From: Trichomonas vaginalis G3
Lineage: Eukaryota; Parabasalia; Trichomonadida; Trichomonadidae
Direction: 5' to 3'
DNA: 64,000 bases
NCBI RefSeq assembly: GCF_026262505.1
Contig: NC_067206.1
Location: 7,034,879-7,098,878 of the forward strand
Part shown: piece after piece, positions 41,225 through 50,922 of the stretch
How the letters are laid out: every line of letters begins with the position of its first letter
Numbering within the stretch: the stretch's first letter is position 1
Made by a program: the position numbers and the translations under genes
Notes under the pieces: generated by a model
Seen by the model: only the letters and a program-made list of their open reading frames with translations
Told to the model about the DNA's origin: nothing
Databases searched by the model: none

Positions 41225-42100
41225 ATGTTAGAAAAAAAGTTTGCTGACATTGACAAGAAATTTGAGAATGTTTTAAACAAGAACAAGAGGAAGTTAGAAA
41301 ATGCTCAGATAAAACCCATACATGACAAGTTCTTATTTGCTCAGAATGGTATAACAGGTCTAATTGCACCACCTGGGTCGGGTAAGACTTTCACTTATCT
41401 TAAAATGGCTGCACAACAACAAGAACTAGATGAGAAGAACCCATTCTATGAGTTAGTTGTCATTTGTTCGACATCTGGTCAATTTGACCAAACCGTAAAT
41501 TCGTTCAAAGATATTATAAAGAAGTCTAAGTTAGTATGTATAAAGGATACTGAGTTGTTAGATTGGATAAAGAAGTACCAAAGAAGAGTTTTGAAGTACA
41601 ATGCTATAAATGAGTATGTCAATTCTAAGTTTAAAGACCCAAATGAGGAAATGCAGAGAATATTAGAGAAGAAACACTTCAGAAACAAACAGAAAGAGAT
41701 AGAATACATTTCGAAGAAATTGCAATCTTACGATTGGAAGACTTACCCTCACAGATGTCTTCTTATCTTAGATGACTTTGCTTCTCATCCTTTGTTAAAG
41801 AACAGAGAACAAGACATGTGTCGAATTCTCAAGAAGCTCAGACACTTTAACATCTCTGTTGTCATTTGTGTACAGACAGCCAAGAGTTTAAGTAAGGATG
41901 TAAAGAGAATACTGACTGACATAATACTTTTCCCTGGATTGTCCGAAGACGATTTCATGGAACTTATGAAAGAGTCCATGGCAGGTAAGTTTGACAGACA
42001 TGAACTATGGGAGAAGTATAAAGTCATACAAGACCCTCATACTTCTTTCAGAATTCACATCTACGCGAACAAAGTTCAAATTGTAAAAAGTCAAGCTTGA
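41225..42100 (+). CDS. FtsK/HerA (A32-like) DNA-packaging ATPase (Maverick centre)
   Basis: 291 residues. Walker A APPGSGKT, Walker B LLILDDFA, and a following VVICVQTAKSL segment with the sensor Gln. This is the packaging ATPase hallmark of Polintons and NCLDV-type viruses. Only one copy, in the centre. Confidence 0.8.
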   Translation: MLEKKFADIDKKFENVLNKNKRKLENAQIKPIHDKFLFAQNGITGLIAPPGSGKTFTYLKMAAQQQELDEKNPFYELVVICSTSGQFDQTVNSFKDIIKKSKLVCIKDTELLDWIKKYQRRVLKYNAINEYVNSKFKDPNEEMQRILEKKHFRNKQKEIEYISKKLQSYDWKTYPHRCLLILDDFASHPLLKNREQDMCRILKKLRHFNISVVICVQTAKSLSKDVKRILTDIILFPGLSEDDFMELMKESMAGKFDRHELWEKYKVIQDPHTSFRIHIYANKVQIVKSQA

Positions 42101-42184
42101 AAAATGTAAGTGTTTAGTCTTAGTCTGTTGTGGTGCTGGGGCTGTCGGTTCTTCTGGCTTTGGAAGACATTCAGGAAGAGGAAC

Positions 42185-42485
42185 GTCGGACATTCGTTTG
42201 TGTCCTGTCGGAAGGAAGGACTTTTCCTGTTGGAAGGAAGGACTCGGAATGTCGGAAGGAAGGACTCGGAATGTCGGAAGGAAAAACTCGGAATGTCGGA
42301 AGGAAAAACTTTTTCTGAAGTTCGACCAAAAAGTTCTCAATTTTCGAAAATTTGAATGGTTTACGGACGAACAACAGGAAATTTTTTTCCAGTTGTCGGG
42401 AAATTTTTTTCCAGTTGTCGGGAAATTTTTTTCTTGTCTGAAGGAAGAACTTGGAATGTCGGATGGAAGGACTCGGAATGCCAGA
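42185..42485. repeat. GGAATGTCGGAAGGA tandem repeats (Maverick centre)
   Basis: Degenerate tandem units of about 20-22 bp built on TCGGAAGGAAGGACTCGGAA, plus three TTTTTTTCCAGTTGTCGGGAA-type units near 42,385-42,430. Low-complexity frames on both strands here are not genes. Confidence 0.7.
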
Positions 42486-42563
42486 AGGATTTGACGAGGC
42501 AATTGACCTTATAGAGCTACCTGAGCCATCTTTGGTGTCAAGCTTGAAAAATAAAGAGTTCAT

Positions 42564-43410
42564 TTACTCTGCTTGTTTGAAGTTGTCAAAATACTCTGTT
42601 ATCTTTTCCTTCAGTAGCGGTAAATCTTCTTTGAATGTAAGTATTGTACAACCTTTCATATCATAGTGTGTTTGAGGTAACGTATCTTGAACTATCTGTT
42701 TAACATCTTCATTTGGTGTCATTGAAATCGGTAAGTTTTCGCGATAGAACCAATTTCTGTCAGATTTGTAAATCTTAGCTAAGTCGTAAAAGCTTTTGTT
42801 GTTTCTTCTGACTAAATGCAACATAACCATATCTCTGTCTTCTTCATTTTCCATCTCTTCAGTGTAAATCATATACTTATAGTTCTTTTCCTTTCCTTTT
42901 GGTACCGAACGTGGTATTCTTTTCTGTATGTTTTTGTCTTTTGCTTCAAGCTTGTTTTCCATCTCTTCACGTTCTTGTCTATGAATTTCGTCAAGAAGTT
43001 TACAAACATACCAAGCATAACGAGGCGAAGCCCACATTGCAACAGCATTTACAAGAAGTCTATGTACATACCAACCTCTCAAACCGTTTGGCAATTTTTC
43101 ACGATTTTCATGAGTTTTAGGCGAGTAAGATTTTTTACTTACTCGCTGTTCTTCACTGTTTTCAGAAAAAAAGTATGTCTCGCTGTGCTTCGCTCAAAAA
43201 TTCTTGTGTGCTTTGGTTCCTAAACCAGTCTTGTGGTTTCTTAGTATCTGGAGCAAAACATGCTGTCAAAATACTTTGCATTTGGTACATATCGTCTTTG
43301 ACCGAACGAATGAGACGGAGTTGTTTGTTAAACTGAACCCACTCATATTCTTCATTTTATAGCTTCATGAACGATAGCAGTTGTTGTGTTCTCTGTTGTT
43401 GACATATCTG
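42564..43410 (-). pseudogene. KilA-N / DUF3627-type protein, broken (Maverick centre)
   Basis: LRGWYVHRLLVNAVAMWASP is the KilA-N C-terminal signature, followed by a coiled region and a DUF3627-like end (YKYMIYTEEMENEED). Remnants of the same family extend to about 43,410. Known from large DNA viruses and phages as DNA-binding proteins. Confidence 0.6.
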
Positions 43411-43493
43411 TCCTTACATACAAAATAAAAAAATAAAAAAAAATAAAATTAACTTTATTTTCTATCTTGTATAAAAGACCAAAAATAAACGCT

Positions 43494-44105
43494 TTACATG
43501 TATTTTTCAGCAACTTCGTCAAATAATTTTATAGCACTATCTATCTCATCTACTTCAAACGTTTCTTTACCTTTTATGGGAGCACCATACATTTTCTCAA
43601 ACTTTTCAAGTAGTTCTGTTTCTGCAGCTCTCATATCGTTAACAAACACAACCTTGACTCTATTGACTGTACTGTCATATCTTTTAGTTATATTAAATGT
43701 TCTTCCTATCTTATATCTCTTTGTATTGAAGTCCTTCGGTTTCTGAACGATATAAAGTAAGCCTTCACTGCAACGTTCAGTATCGAATGAACCATATGTT
43801 ATGAAATTATATCCAACAACTGGGTCAATCCAGAACAAAACTAGTGGTATAAGACTTTTGTCTATAAGATATGCTGTAGTTCCATGAAATCTTACCGATA
43901 TCAAAAGCTCAGGATTTCTTGTCAAAATTTTCTGACTAGAAGCATTTCTAACCCAGTCCTTTGCTCTCTTTCCAGATGGTGTTAAAATGTCTGACAAAGA
44001 ATATTTTTTGTATTTCTTTGAGTATCTTACGTTTAAATCACCAATTCTAACCACTTTGGTCTCATTGTCTATCTTTTTAACTGTTTCAAACTCAGTGTTT
44101 GTCAT
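43494..44105 (-). CDS. KilA-N plus T5orf172/GIY-YIG-like protein (Maverick centre)
   Basis: 203 residues. N-terminal KilA-N-like part (RYSKKYKKYSLSDIL, GKRAKDWVRNASSQ) and C-terminal T5orf172-like part (GLLYIVQKP, RYKIGRTFNITKRY, AETELLEKFEKMYGAP). This pairing is typical of virus-encoded DNA-binding/nuclease regulators. Confidence 0.65.
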   Translation of the reverse strand: MTNTEFETVKKIDNETKVVRIGDLNVRYSKKYKKYSLSDILTPSGKRAKDWVRNASSQKILTRNPELLISVRFHGTTAYLIDKSLIPLVLFWIDPVVGYNFITYGSFDTERCSEGLLYIVQKPKDFNTKRYKIGRTFNITKRYDSTVNRVKVVFVNDMRAAETELLEKFEKMYGAPIKGKETFEVDEIDSAIKLFDEVAEKYM

Positions 44106-44278
44106 TTCCTGTTCTTACATACAAAATAAAAAAAATATTTTAAAAAAACTAGCTTTTATTTTATTTTTTCTATCTTGTATAAAAGATATGATTTCATAGA
44201 ATTTTTTTACGAAGTGTAAAAGTTCTCTTCGTCAAAAATAACAGTTATATAATGAAATTTGGTCATTTTTTCAGCAAA

Positions 44279-44510
44279 AATATATTTTAGGTGAAGAGGT
44301 GAGATTTCACCTGTTTTTTCACCTAATTTTTCACCTCATGAATTTTCATGATTTCATCGTACATGTTTTGTCAAGACTTCTTCGTACATGAATTTTCATG
44401 ATTTCATCGTAAATGTTTTGTCAAAACTTCTTCGTAATGAGCGTAAATGACCCAAAAATATATTTTAGGTGAAGAGGTGAGATTTCACCTCTTTTTTCAC
44501 CTGTTATTTT
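44279..44510. repeat. GAGGTGAGATTTCACCT repeats, internal block 1
   Basis: Same palindromic units as near the ends, with GTAAATGTTTTGTCAA strings, between two minus-strand genes. Confidence 0.75.
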
Positions 44511-45447
44511 ATAAGCGTTTTACATGAATTGTATGATGTATATTTGAAATCCTAAACAGTTTTGTAGCTTCTATTTCTTCTGTCAGTATATCGAATGTTT
44601 TAACGATACCGAAAGTTTCTTTATACTTCTTCTTGACGTCAGATAATAGGAAATCGTCAGCAGTTGGATAGTTTTTGTTCAGAAATTCTAACATGTCCAT
44701 TTTATTTTCTGCTGGCTTTTCTGCTTCTTTCTTTAAATCTGCATAGTCGTTTCTCATTCTTTCTATCTCTTTGACGGAGTAGTTATATTTCCTCATTGCT
44801 GCTTTACATTTTGAACATTGCGGGTTCATTTTTGCATTGTACATTGAAACCTTACCTGCTAAAACAACTAAGGCGTCAATGGTTTTCTTTAACTCAAAAG
44901 TTGCGGGTTTTATTTGTCCGTTCCATACCTTACCTCTTCTATCTTTATCTCTTATTTCCCATACACATTTTGCAGCTAACGAAACAAAGTTGTCGTAGGT
45001 CTTAAACTCCCCAGATTTATATATGTCAGAAACATTCTTATATACCATGTCGCAATCTTTGTCCATAACTTTATGGTTGCAATGAAATCCTAGAAACTCA
45101 TAGTTTACCTTTCGTATGAACTTCTTTATTTCTACTGAGTCAGTTGCTTTGACTTCTATTTCATCGAATTCAGGAATAGTAAGCTTTTGTTGTTGGATTT
45201 CAGGAAGTTTAGGTAGATGGTCAATAATATCCTGCATTTCATAAAGATACTGTTCATTTGTTTCATCTTTCGCACTACAGTCTAAATTACTTGTTAACAA
45301 TTCCTGCTTTATCTTCTGGATTTTTGTTTCGAAAGTATATGAAGAAGGAATGAAGCTTTTCATCTCTACCAACATTGAAGTTGGGTTCATGACTAACGAG
45401 TTTGGTGCTGTAGTTGTTTGTATTGTTGTTGTGCCGATTGTTGACAT
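44509..45447 (-). CDS. 312-aa protein, unknown (Maverick centre)
   Basis: Thr-rich start MSTIGTTTIQTTTAPNSLVM, helical middle, a CSKCKAAM pair of cysteines, and the C-terminal segment KETFGIVKTFDILTEEIEAT. Looks alpha-helical; no family recognised. Confidence 0.55.
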   Translation of the reverse strand: MSTIGTTTIQTTTAPNSLVMNPTSMLVEMKSFIPSSYTFETKIQKIKQELLTSNLDCSAKDETNEQYLYEMQDIIDHLPKLPEIQQQKLTIPEFDEIEVKATDSVEIKKFIRKVNYEFLGFHCNHKVMDKDCDMVYKNVSDIYKSGEFKTYDNFVSLAAKCVWEIRDKDRRGKVWNGQIKPATFELKKTIDALVVLAGKVSMYNAKMNPQCSKCKAAMRKYNYSVKEIERMRNDYADLKKEAEKPAENKMDMLEFLNKNYPTADDFLLSDVKKKYKETFGIVKTFDILTEEIEATKLFRISNIHHTIHVKRL

Positions 45448-45519
45448 TTCTGTTCTTACATACAAAATAAAAAAATAAATAAAAATAAAACTAACTTTAT
45501 TTTTTCTATCTTAAGGAAA

Positions 45520-45780
45520 TTCATGAAAATTCATGAAAATTCATGAAAATTCACGAGGGTGAAAAAACAGGTGAAAAAAGAGGTGAAATCTCACCTCTTC
45601 ACCTAAACATTATTTTTCGGTCATTTACGCTCATTACGATGAAGTCTTGACAAAACATTTACGAAGAAGTTTCGACAAAACATATACGATGAAATCATGA
45701 GGTGAGAAAACAGGTGAGAAAACGGGTGAAATCTCACCTGGTCGCCTAAAATATATTTTTTTCTATCTTAAGGAAATTCA
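45520..45780. repeat. GAGGTGAAATCTCACCTC repeats, internal block 2
   Basis: Inverted relative to block 1, with AAATTCATGAAAATTCATG tandem strings and GACAAAACATTTACGAAG units. Confidence 0.75.
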
Positions 45781-46007
45781 TGAAAATTCACCTGTTGTTA
45801 CTATAAAAGCAACCCGCTGTTTTCCGCGGGTTGGTATATTCTTCACAAAATGCTTGTTTTGAGGTCGAGCCACTTTTGGCTCCACCTCTTTTTTCAACCA
45901 AAAACTCATTTTTGTCGAATTCAGCACAAAATTCATGAAAATTCATGAGGGTAGAAAAGAGGGTAGAAGACAGGTTACATCTAACCATCTACCCTAAAAT
46001 ATATTTT

Positions 46008-46868
46008 TCAATACTTTTTCAGCACTTCTCCGTAGTTATATATGAAAGACAATTCGAGATAAAAGTCGTAGTACAATGGAACAATATGTTGCACACCATT
46101 TGTTGTGAACCAAACTTGAAAGTCAGAGAAACTGTTACTAGGTGGTTCGTAGAATTTAGAAGCAAAGTCATAAAAGTCCTTACCAATACAAAGAAAACTA
46201 TTGTTGCTTGAACTGAAACTTGCATGACACATGACATTTTGAGGGTCAAACACGTTTCTATAAACTATCAAATCTGTTGGTGGGCGTATAAACCAGAACG
46301 GACCGTCAGGTGGTAATGGTTCGTTCTGGTTTAGTAACCGAAGAAATTGTGCCCAAGAACGTTTGTCTACTTGCCAAAATAAAAACTGTGTATCTCTTGG
46401 AGGGTTAATTTCAATCTTTTGAAATGAAACGGTGGAGTTCATCTTGTCATATTCTAGTTTCAGATAGTATGTTCCATTTAGTAAAGAGTCGTATTTTTCT
46501 TGAAATTCCCAATAATATTTGTTTATTTGAGTTTGAAAGTCATTTAGAGTCTTCTCAAGACTTTCGTCTGAACGAACCGTAAAGATTCTCATTTCGTCAA
46601 ATTTGTCTAGTAGACCGTCAGAACCTCTATACTGACCGTGAAAATATACTGCAAACATAAACGCGTTAGTTCTTTTTGAAAACAAAACTCTTCTAAATCC
46701 TATTGCCTTTGCATCTGAAGGACTTTGAAGCCAACGAATTGGAAAGTCAAAGCGGTAGGAGCCGGATGAAATTTCTTCATCTGATATAGTCCTACCGGCA
46801 TTTGTGAAGATATAGTCTAACGGTTTTGTATCTGCTACTTTTGTTCTTTGTTTTTCAACCTGAAACAT
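46008..46868 (-). CDS. Capsid-like (penton-like?) family member (Maverick centre)
   Basis: 286 residues. N-terminus KPLDYIFTNAGRTISDEEIS and C-terminus FYEPPSNSFSDFQVWFTTNG, IVPLYYDFYLELSFIYNY match both arm copies; the middle is divergent. Third member of a family with conserved ends. Confidence 0.6.
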   Translation of the reverse strand: MFQVEKQRTKVADTKPLDYIFTNAGRTISDEEISSGSYRFDFPIRWLQSPSDAKAIGFRRVLFSKRTNAFMFAVYFHGQYRGSDGLLDKFDEMRIFTVRSDESLEKTLNDFQTQINKYYWEFQEKYDSLLNGTYYLKLEYDKMNSTVSFQKIEINPPRDTQFLFWQVDKRSWAQFLRLLNQNEPLPPDGPFWFIRPPTDLIVYRNVFDPQNVMCHASFSSSNNSFLCIGKDFYDFASKFYEPPSNSFSDFQVWFTTNGVQHIVPLYYDFYLELSFIYNYGEVLKKY

Positions 46869-46906
46869 TTAATATATGTAAAAATATACTGTTTTTAAAA
46901 AATGTT

Positions 46907-47491
46907 TTAAAATGGTATGCCATATAGCTTCTTGAATTTGTTGAGAAATATATGAACGTGTTTTCCATCTGTATCTCTAGTGTTTACATAAGCATAGCCC
47001 GCCTTAGTAAAACATACTTGTAATTTTCTATAGTTTACGCCGGTATAAAGGTAGAAAGAGTCCTGTTCTTCGCTATAGTAGTAAAACTCAAACGTATGCT
47101 TACCATAGTCTGTAATTTCAATTGCTTCATCTTCTAGTTCGTCGACAAATTCGAATACAATATCTCTAAATTTGCCTATGTTCTTACTGTTTTCAGAACA
47201 AGTGACCCAGCGTAAGTTTTCAAGTCTATTGTCGTTTCTTATATGGTTTATGTGGTCTACAAAAGGTAGATTGTTAGGATTCGGTATAAAATGAGTTGCA
47301 ATGACAACATGTTTAAAATAGTGTTTTCCACCAATCCTCATCCTAGCATATCCGTCATTTTGCTCCCATTCGCTTAAAACTCTTTTTGTCTTTTTGTTTC
47401 TGACTTCAAATGACTCACAACAGTGAATTTCATATTTCTCATCTAACAAACAAGTTTCCCAACGGTCTTCTCCAACAAACTCAGCGTACAT
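46907..47491 (-). CDS. HNH endonuclease (Maverick, right arm)
   Basis: Mirror copy of 39,676-40,257, with the same HNH motif VDHINHIRNDNRLENLRWVT. Confidence 0.85.
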   Translation of the reverse strand: MYAEFVGEDRWETCLLDEKYEIHCCESFEVRNKKTKRVLSEWEQNDGYARMRIGGKHYFKHVVIATHFIPNPNNLPFVDHINHIRNDNRLENLRWVTCSENSKNIGKFRDIVFEFVDELEDEAIEITDYGKHTFEFYYYSEEQDSFYLYTGVNYRKLQVCFTKAGYAYVNTRDTDGKHVHIFLNKFKKLYGIPF

Positions 47492-47537
47492 TTTTATAAA
47501 AATAAAAAAATATATTTTTTTGAAAAAATTTTTTCCT

Positions 47538-48120
47538 TTACTTAACATAACCACCAGCTACCATAAGTCTTTGACGCCAACCCATACCAGCTAATGAAGG
47601 TTGACTTGGTTTAGTCTGGAGACTAAACTTTGGTTTTGGTTTATCTTCAGTTTTTGGCTCACCTTCTTCTATTGGTTTTTTCGTCACTTTTTGGTTCCTC
47701 TGACTTTACCTCACTTGCAGGTATGGTTGTGTTGTCAACATCTTCGTAAATATCATATGCCATCTGTTTTGTTTCCTTTCAACTTTTTGTGTTTGTTGTA
47801 AAGTTTAGAATATTTTGACTCTAAGTCAATGAGATGTTCTATAATGAACTGTTCGTCAGTGAAGTAAACTTTTCCATCTGTTGTCTCGAAAGCTCCTTCA
47901 GACTTCAATATTTTATTTGTGAGAGTCTGTTTCTTTTTTGAGATACTAGCCGTTCCATTTCTATGAAAAGTGACTTTGTAGTTAGGGTTTGTATTTCCAG
48001 ACCTGGCACTTTCTATTATTGAATTTTTCTCTTCATCTGTAAGTTCTTTGACAGTTTTGACAATGGTTCTGAACTTTTTGTTTGTGGTGTCAAATCTACC
48101 GTTTCAACTTCTTCGGTCAT
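47538..48120 (-). pseudogene. 194-aa-type acidic protein, right-arm copy, broken
   Basis: Mirror of 39,044-39,628. Confidence 0.6.
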
Positions 48121-48138
48121 TTCATCTCAGTAAAAATT

Positions 48139-48294
48139 TTAGTTTGTTTTGTTTTCAACTGGTTGTTTAGGTTTTTTAAGTCGGTCTAAAACTTCCTGAG
48201 GTATAGGAAGAACTTGACAAACACGTGGTTGTGTAACTGCTGGAAGCCGACAAATCCATCTTGAGCCCATTTGTCTCAATGCTGTATTGTTCAT
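48139..48294 (-). CDS. 51-aa protein (Maverick, right arm)
   Basis: Mirror copy of 38,871-39,026. Confidence 0.55.
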   Translation of the reverse strand: MNNTALRQMGSRWICRLPAVTQPRVCQVLPIPQEVLDRLKKPKQPVENKTN

Positions 48295-48313
48295 TTCATC
48301 TCAGTAAAAAATT

Positions 48314-48715
48314 TTACATTCCCCAAGTTTGAGGCGGTTGAGGTTGGTTGTTGTTTACCCATTGTTGTGCATGGTTATATCCTCTGTTAAAGAATCTTTC
48401 ACCTTGGTCCATATAGTGTCCTGCTTGGTTATAGTAGTCATTTGCTTTGTTATAGTAGTTTCCTGCTTGTCTTCCTACATTGTCCATCCATCCTTGAACT
48501 TTTCCTCTTGTTTCAGGATTTGGAATAAGATTTGCTGCATCTCGTGCTACCTCCCAACCTTTCTGTACGGTTTGTATAATAGGTTGTGCTTTCTCTTTCA
48601 GTATACCTAATGTACTCAAAATCTTCCTTCCAACTCCAAATACACCTCTGGCTATTGTTCCAACTGCGGGCAAAAATCTGGATGCAACTCCTGCTAATGC
48701 GCCAAATAAACCCAT
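48314..48715 (-). CDS. 133-aa amphipathic protein (Maverick, right arm)
   Basis: Mirror copy of 38,450-38,851, same protein sequence. Confidence 0.6.
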   Translation of the reverse strand: MGLFGALAGVASRFLPAVGTIARGVFGVGRKILSTLGILKEKAQPIIQTVQKGWEVARDAANLIPNPETRGKVQGWMDNVGRQAGNYYNKANDYYNQAGHYMDQGERFFNRGYNHAQQWVNNNQPQPPQTWGM

Positions 48716-48732
48716 TTCTTATAGGGTAAAAA

Positions 48733-49693
48733 ATGACGAATCCGAACAAGGACCCCTATGTTTCTAAAGCGACAAAGAAAGCACTCATGATAAAAATCTT
48801 TAGTTCAACACCAAATGCTTGGTTTATGGATATCTTGGAAAACATTCCGAGGTATAGAGAAGATGGACCACCATACTGGCTAATATTTGTTGGTCAAAAC
48901 ACAAGATACTGTGAAGCCATACCATTACAGTCCAAAAATATTTTAGATGTGAAAACTGCTTTGACAATATTCGTTGACAAATACCATCCAACAAAACTGA
49001 CATCTGACTGTGAAAGTTCTTTCAAATCAGACGATATTAAAAACTATCTGCGTTCAAAAAATGTAAACCAATATTTCATTGTCGACCAAAACCATTCTGC
49101 TCTTGGTGTCATTGACAGTTTGTATAAAAATCTTAAGAGACTTAAACCAACCACAAGGCGGCGAGGTAGATGAAATGTCATATGACGACAAGTATAGACA
49201 TTTCTCCATGGCAAAGATGAGACAAGTTTTAAATATTTACAATAGCCGTAAACAAAAAGGTTTGGGAAACCACTCCCCTGAAGAAATGAAAAACAACCCT
49301 GACTTAGAGAAAGACTATATATTTAATAGTTTAGTCAAAAGAGACAAACAAGAAAGAATGCCAGGCTTCAAACTTCAGAAAGGTGACAAAGTAAAAATAG
49401 AAATACCTAAACGCGACCCATATGAAAATACTATTGACTATGACAACAATGGGAACTCGACAGGTACTCACCTTCGTGTTCGTAAAAATAGAAGAAAGTA
49501 TACAAGAGAATATTATGAAGTTTTAGGCAAACATGGCAAAATGTACAGACTGCAAGCAGAAGATAAAACTACTATTGTCAGACCTCGTTTCAAACTTGTC
49601 AAAGTTCAAGGTGGTATACTTTCAAAGACAGTTCCTAACAAATATAAGACAACTCCTGACGAATATGCTAAAGAAGTTGAAAATGACGACTAA
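48733..49693 (+). pseudogene. Polinton integrase (RVE core plus C-terminal domain), right-arm copy, broken
   Basis: Core region: NAWFMDILENIPRY with a catalytic Asp, LTSDCESSFKSDD with the second Asp, and DQNHSALGVID. C-terminal region: KGDKVKIEIPKRD and YYEVLGKHGKMYRLQ, a chromo/SH3-like segment. This order is that of Polinton integrases. Its start is 17 bp from the divergent 133-aa gene. Confidence 0.8.
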
Positions 49694-50904
49694 GCATTTC
49701 TATACCATGCGTAAACTGTCATGTAAGGTGGCATGTAGTCTTTACTCTGTCCCGTTGTTTGCGTATACCCTGAAACGCGATGTGTATGGCTTCCTCCTAC
49801 CTCAGTGTTACTCCAGTAACAATTTATAGCAAACTTAACGTCCTCTTTAACATCATATCCTTTACCTTTTGTCATTCCTGACCAATCCCAAAATCTATGA
49901 CTATGCAAACCTGCTTCAGATGTACTTAAATTTATGTAGTGACTGTGCGCAGGTAAATTTGCACCTGAAATCGTTTTACTTCCACCTGTTTCCTTTGAAG
50001 AGTTTGCACAATACAAAAACCTGTCGACTATTTGAGTCCAAGTTCCAAAACCAAGTACTACTTCTGGTTTGGTAGAGTTCATTGACGTGTAAATAGAACC
50101 TATAGGATATACTGTTTGAAGTATTTCTGTCTTTAACGTTTGAAGCTCTGTTTTGTCAGCTTTTTTATCATATAAATCTTGAGCAGTGAATTTAACTTTG
50201 TTTTCATCCTCCATGACATAGACATTTCCACATCTAATGTCTTTATCCGATGTTAAACCTTGTGGAAAGTTAGGAGGTTTCCAATTTAATACATCCCCAG
50301 TTTCTTCAACCGTTCCTTCAATATTTTCTATACCAACAGTTGCGAAGAAATCGTGTGTATGTCCAACGTCACTTTTCTTGTTTAAGGTTTCTTGTAAGTT
50401 TGTAATATTTGCAATGGTATGTGTATGAGTCTTTTTAGAATATTCTTTGTCAGCTCTTGTCACTTCACTTGACATTTTATTGTCAACATATGTTTTATCC
50501 GCTTTGTCATCTAACATTTCTTGAAGTTCATCTACGTCATAGATGTTATGTGTATGATGTTTTTGTGGGTATGTTCTATCTGTCCATGCGAGAATATAGT
50601 CTCTTGTTGCATCTACATACTCTTTGTCAGCTTTGTTGTCAATATCTGCTTTCAAAAGAAGTTCATCTATAGGTTTCTCGTTTAAAGTTCTTTTTGTTGG
50701 ATTTATACAAACAGTATGGTTCTTACTGTCTTGAAACAGAAACTCGTCTGTCATTGGGTTTATCGTCAGTTTTAAGTTTCCTTCTTTCAATGACTCAGAT
50801 ATCTTAGAATAGTTTGAAAAGTTTGTTGTGTTCTTATTTAGAGCTTGCAAAATGAGTTGTCGGTTGTGTTGTATTTCTCTCATAGACGCTGTTTCTTTCG
50901 ACAT
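49690..50904 (-). CDS. Phage-like tail-fibre protein (Maverick, right arm)
   Basis: 404 residues. Repeated fibre-type segments HTHNIYDVDELQEMLDDKAD, HTHTIANITNLQETLNKKSD and KADKTELQTLK; then GSIYTSMNSTKPEVVLGFGT and WTQIVDRFLYC, a common phage tail-collar/short-fibre domain start; the end HTHRVSGYTQTTGQSKDYMP with PYMTVYAWYRNA is the usual phage C-terminus. Predicted trimeric fibre, possibly receptor binding. Confidence 0.75.
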   Translation of the reverse strand: MSKETASMREIQHNRQLILQALNKNTTNFSNYSKISESLKEGNLKLTINPMTDEFLFQDSKNHTVCINPTKRTLNEKPIDELLLKADIDNKADKEYVDATRDYILAWTDRTYPQKHHTHNIYDVDELQEMLDDKADKTYVDNKMSSEVTRADKEYSKKTHTHTIANITNLQETLNKKSDVGHTHDFFATVGIENIEGTVEETGDVLNWKPPNFPQGLTSDKDIRCGNVYVMEDENKVKFTAQDLYDKKADKTELQTLKTEILQTVYPIGSIYTSMNSTKPEVVLGFGTWTQIVDRFLYCANSSKETGGSKTISGANLPAHSHYINLSTSEAGLHSHRFWDWSGMTKGKGYDVKEDVKFAINCYWSNTEVGGSHTHRVSGYTQTTGQSKDYMPPYMTVYAWYRNA

Positions 50905-50922
50905 TTTTATTCTAGATAAAAT
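50905..50922. promoter_or_regulatory. 18-bp shared gap between divergent Maverick start codons
   Basis: CAT-TTTTATTCTAGATAAAAT-ATG: an AT-rich near-palindrome with a TTTTAT element facing each gene. Similar TTTTTA(C/T) leaders precede most element genes. Confidence 0.6.

Noticed and set aside
42005-42563. Two long minus-strand frames rich in FRHSEFFLPTFRVLPSDIPS
   Set aside because: They are translations of the tandem repeat at 42,185-42,485 and of the antisense ATPase end.
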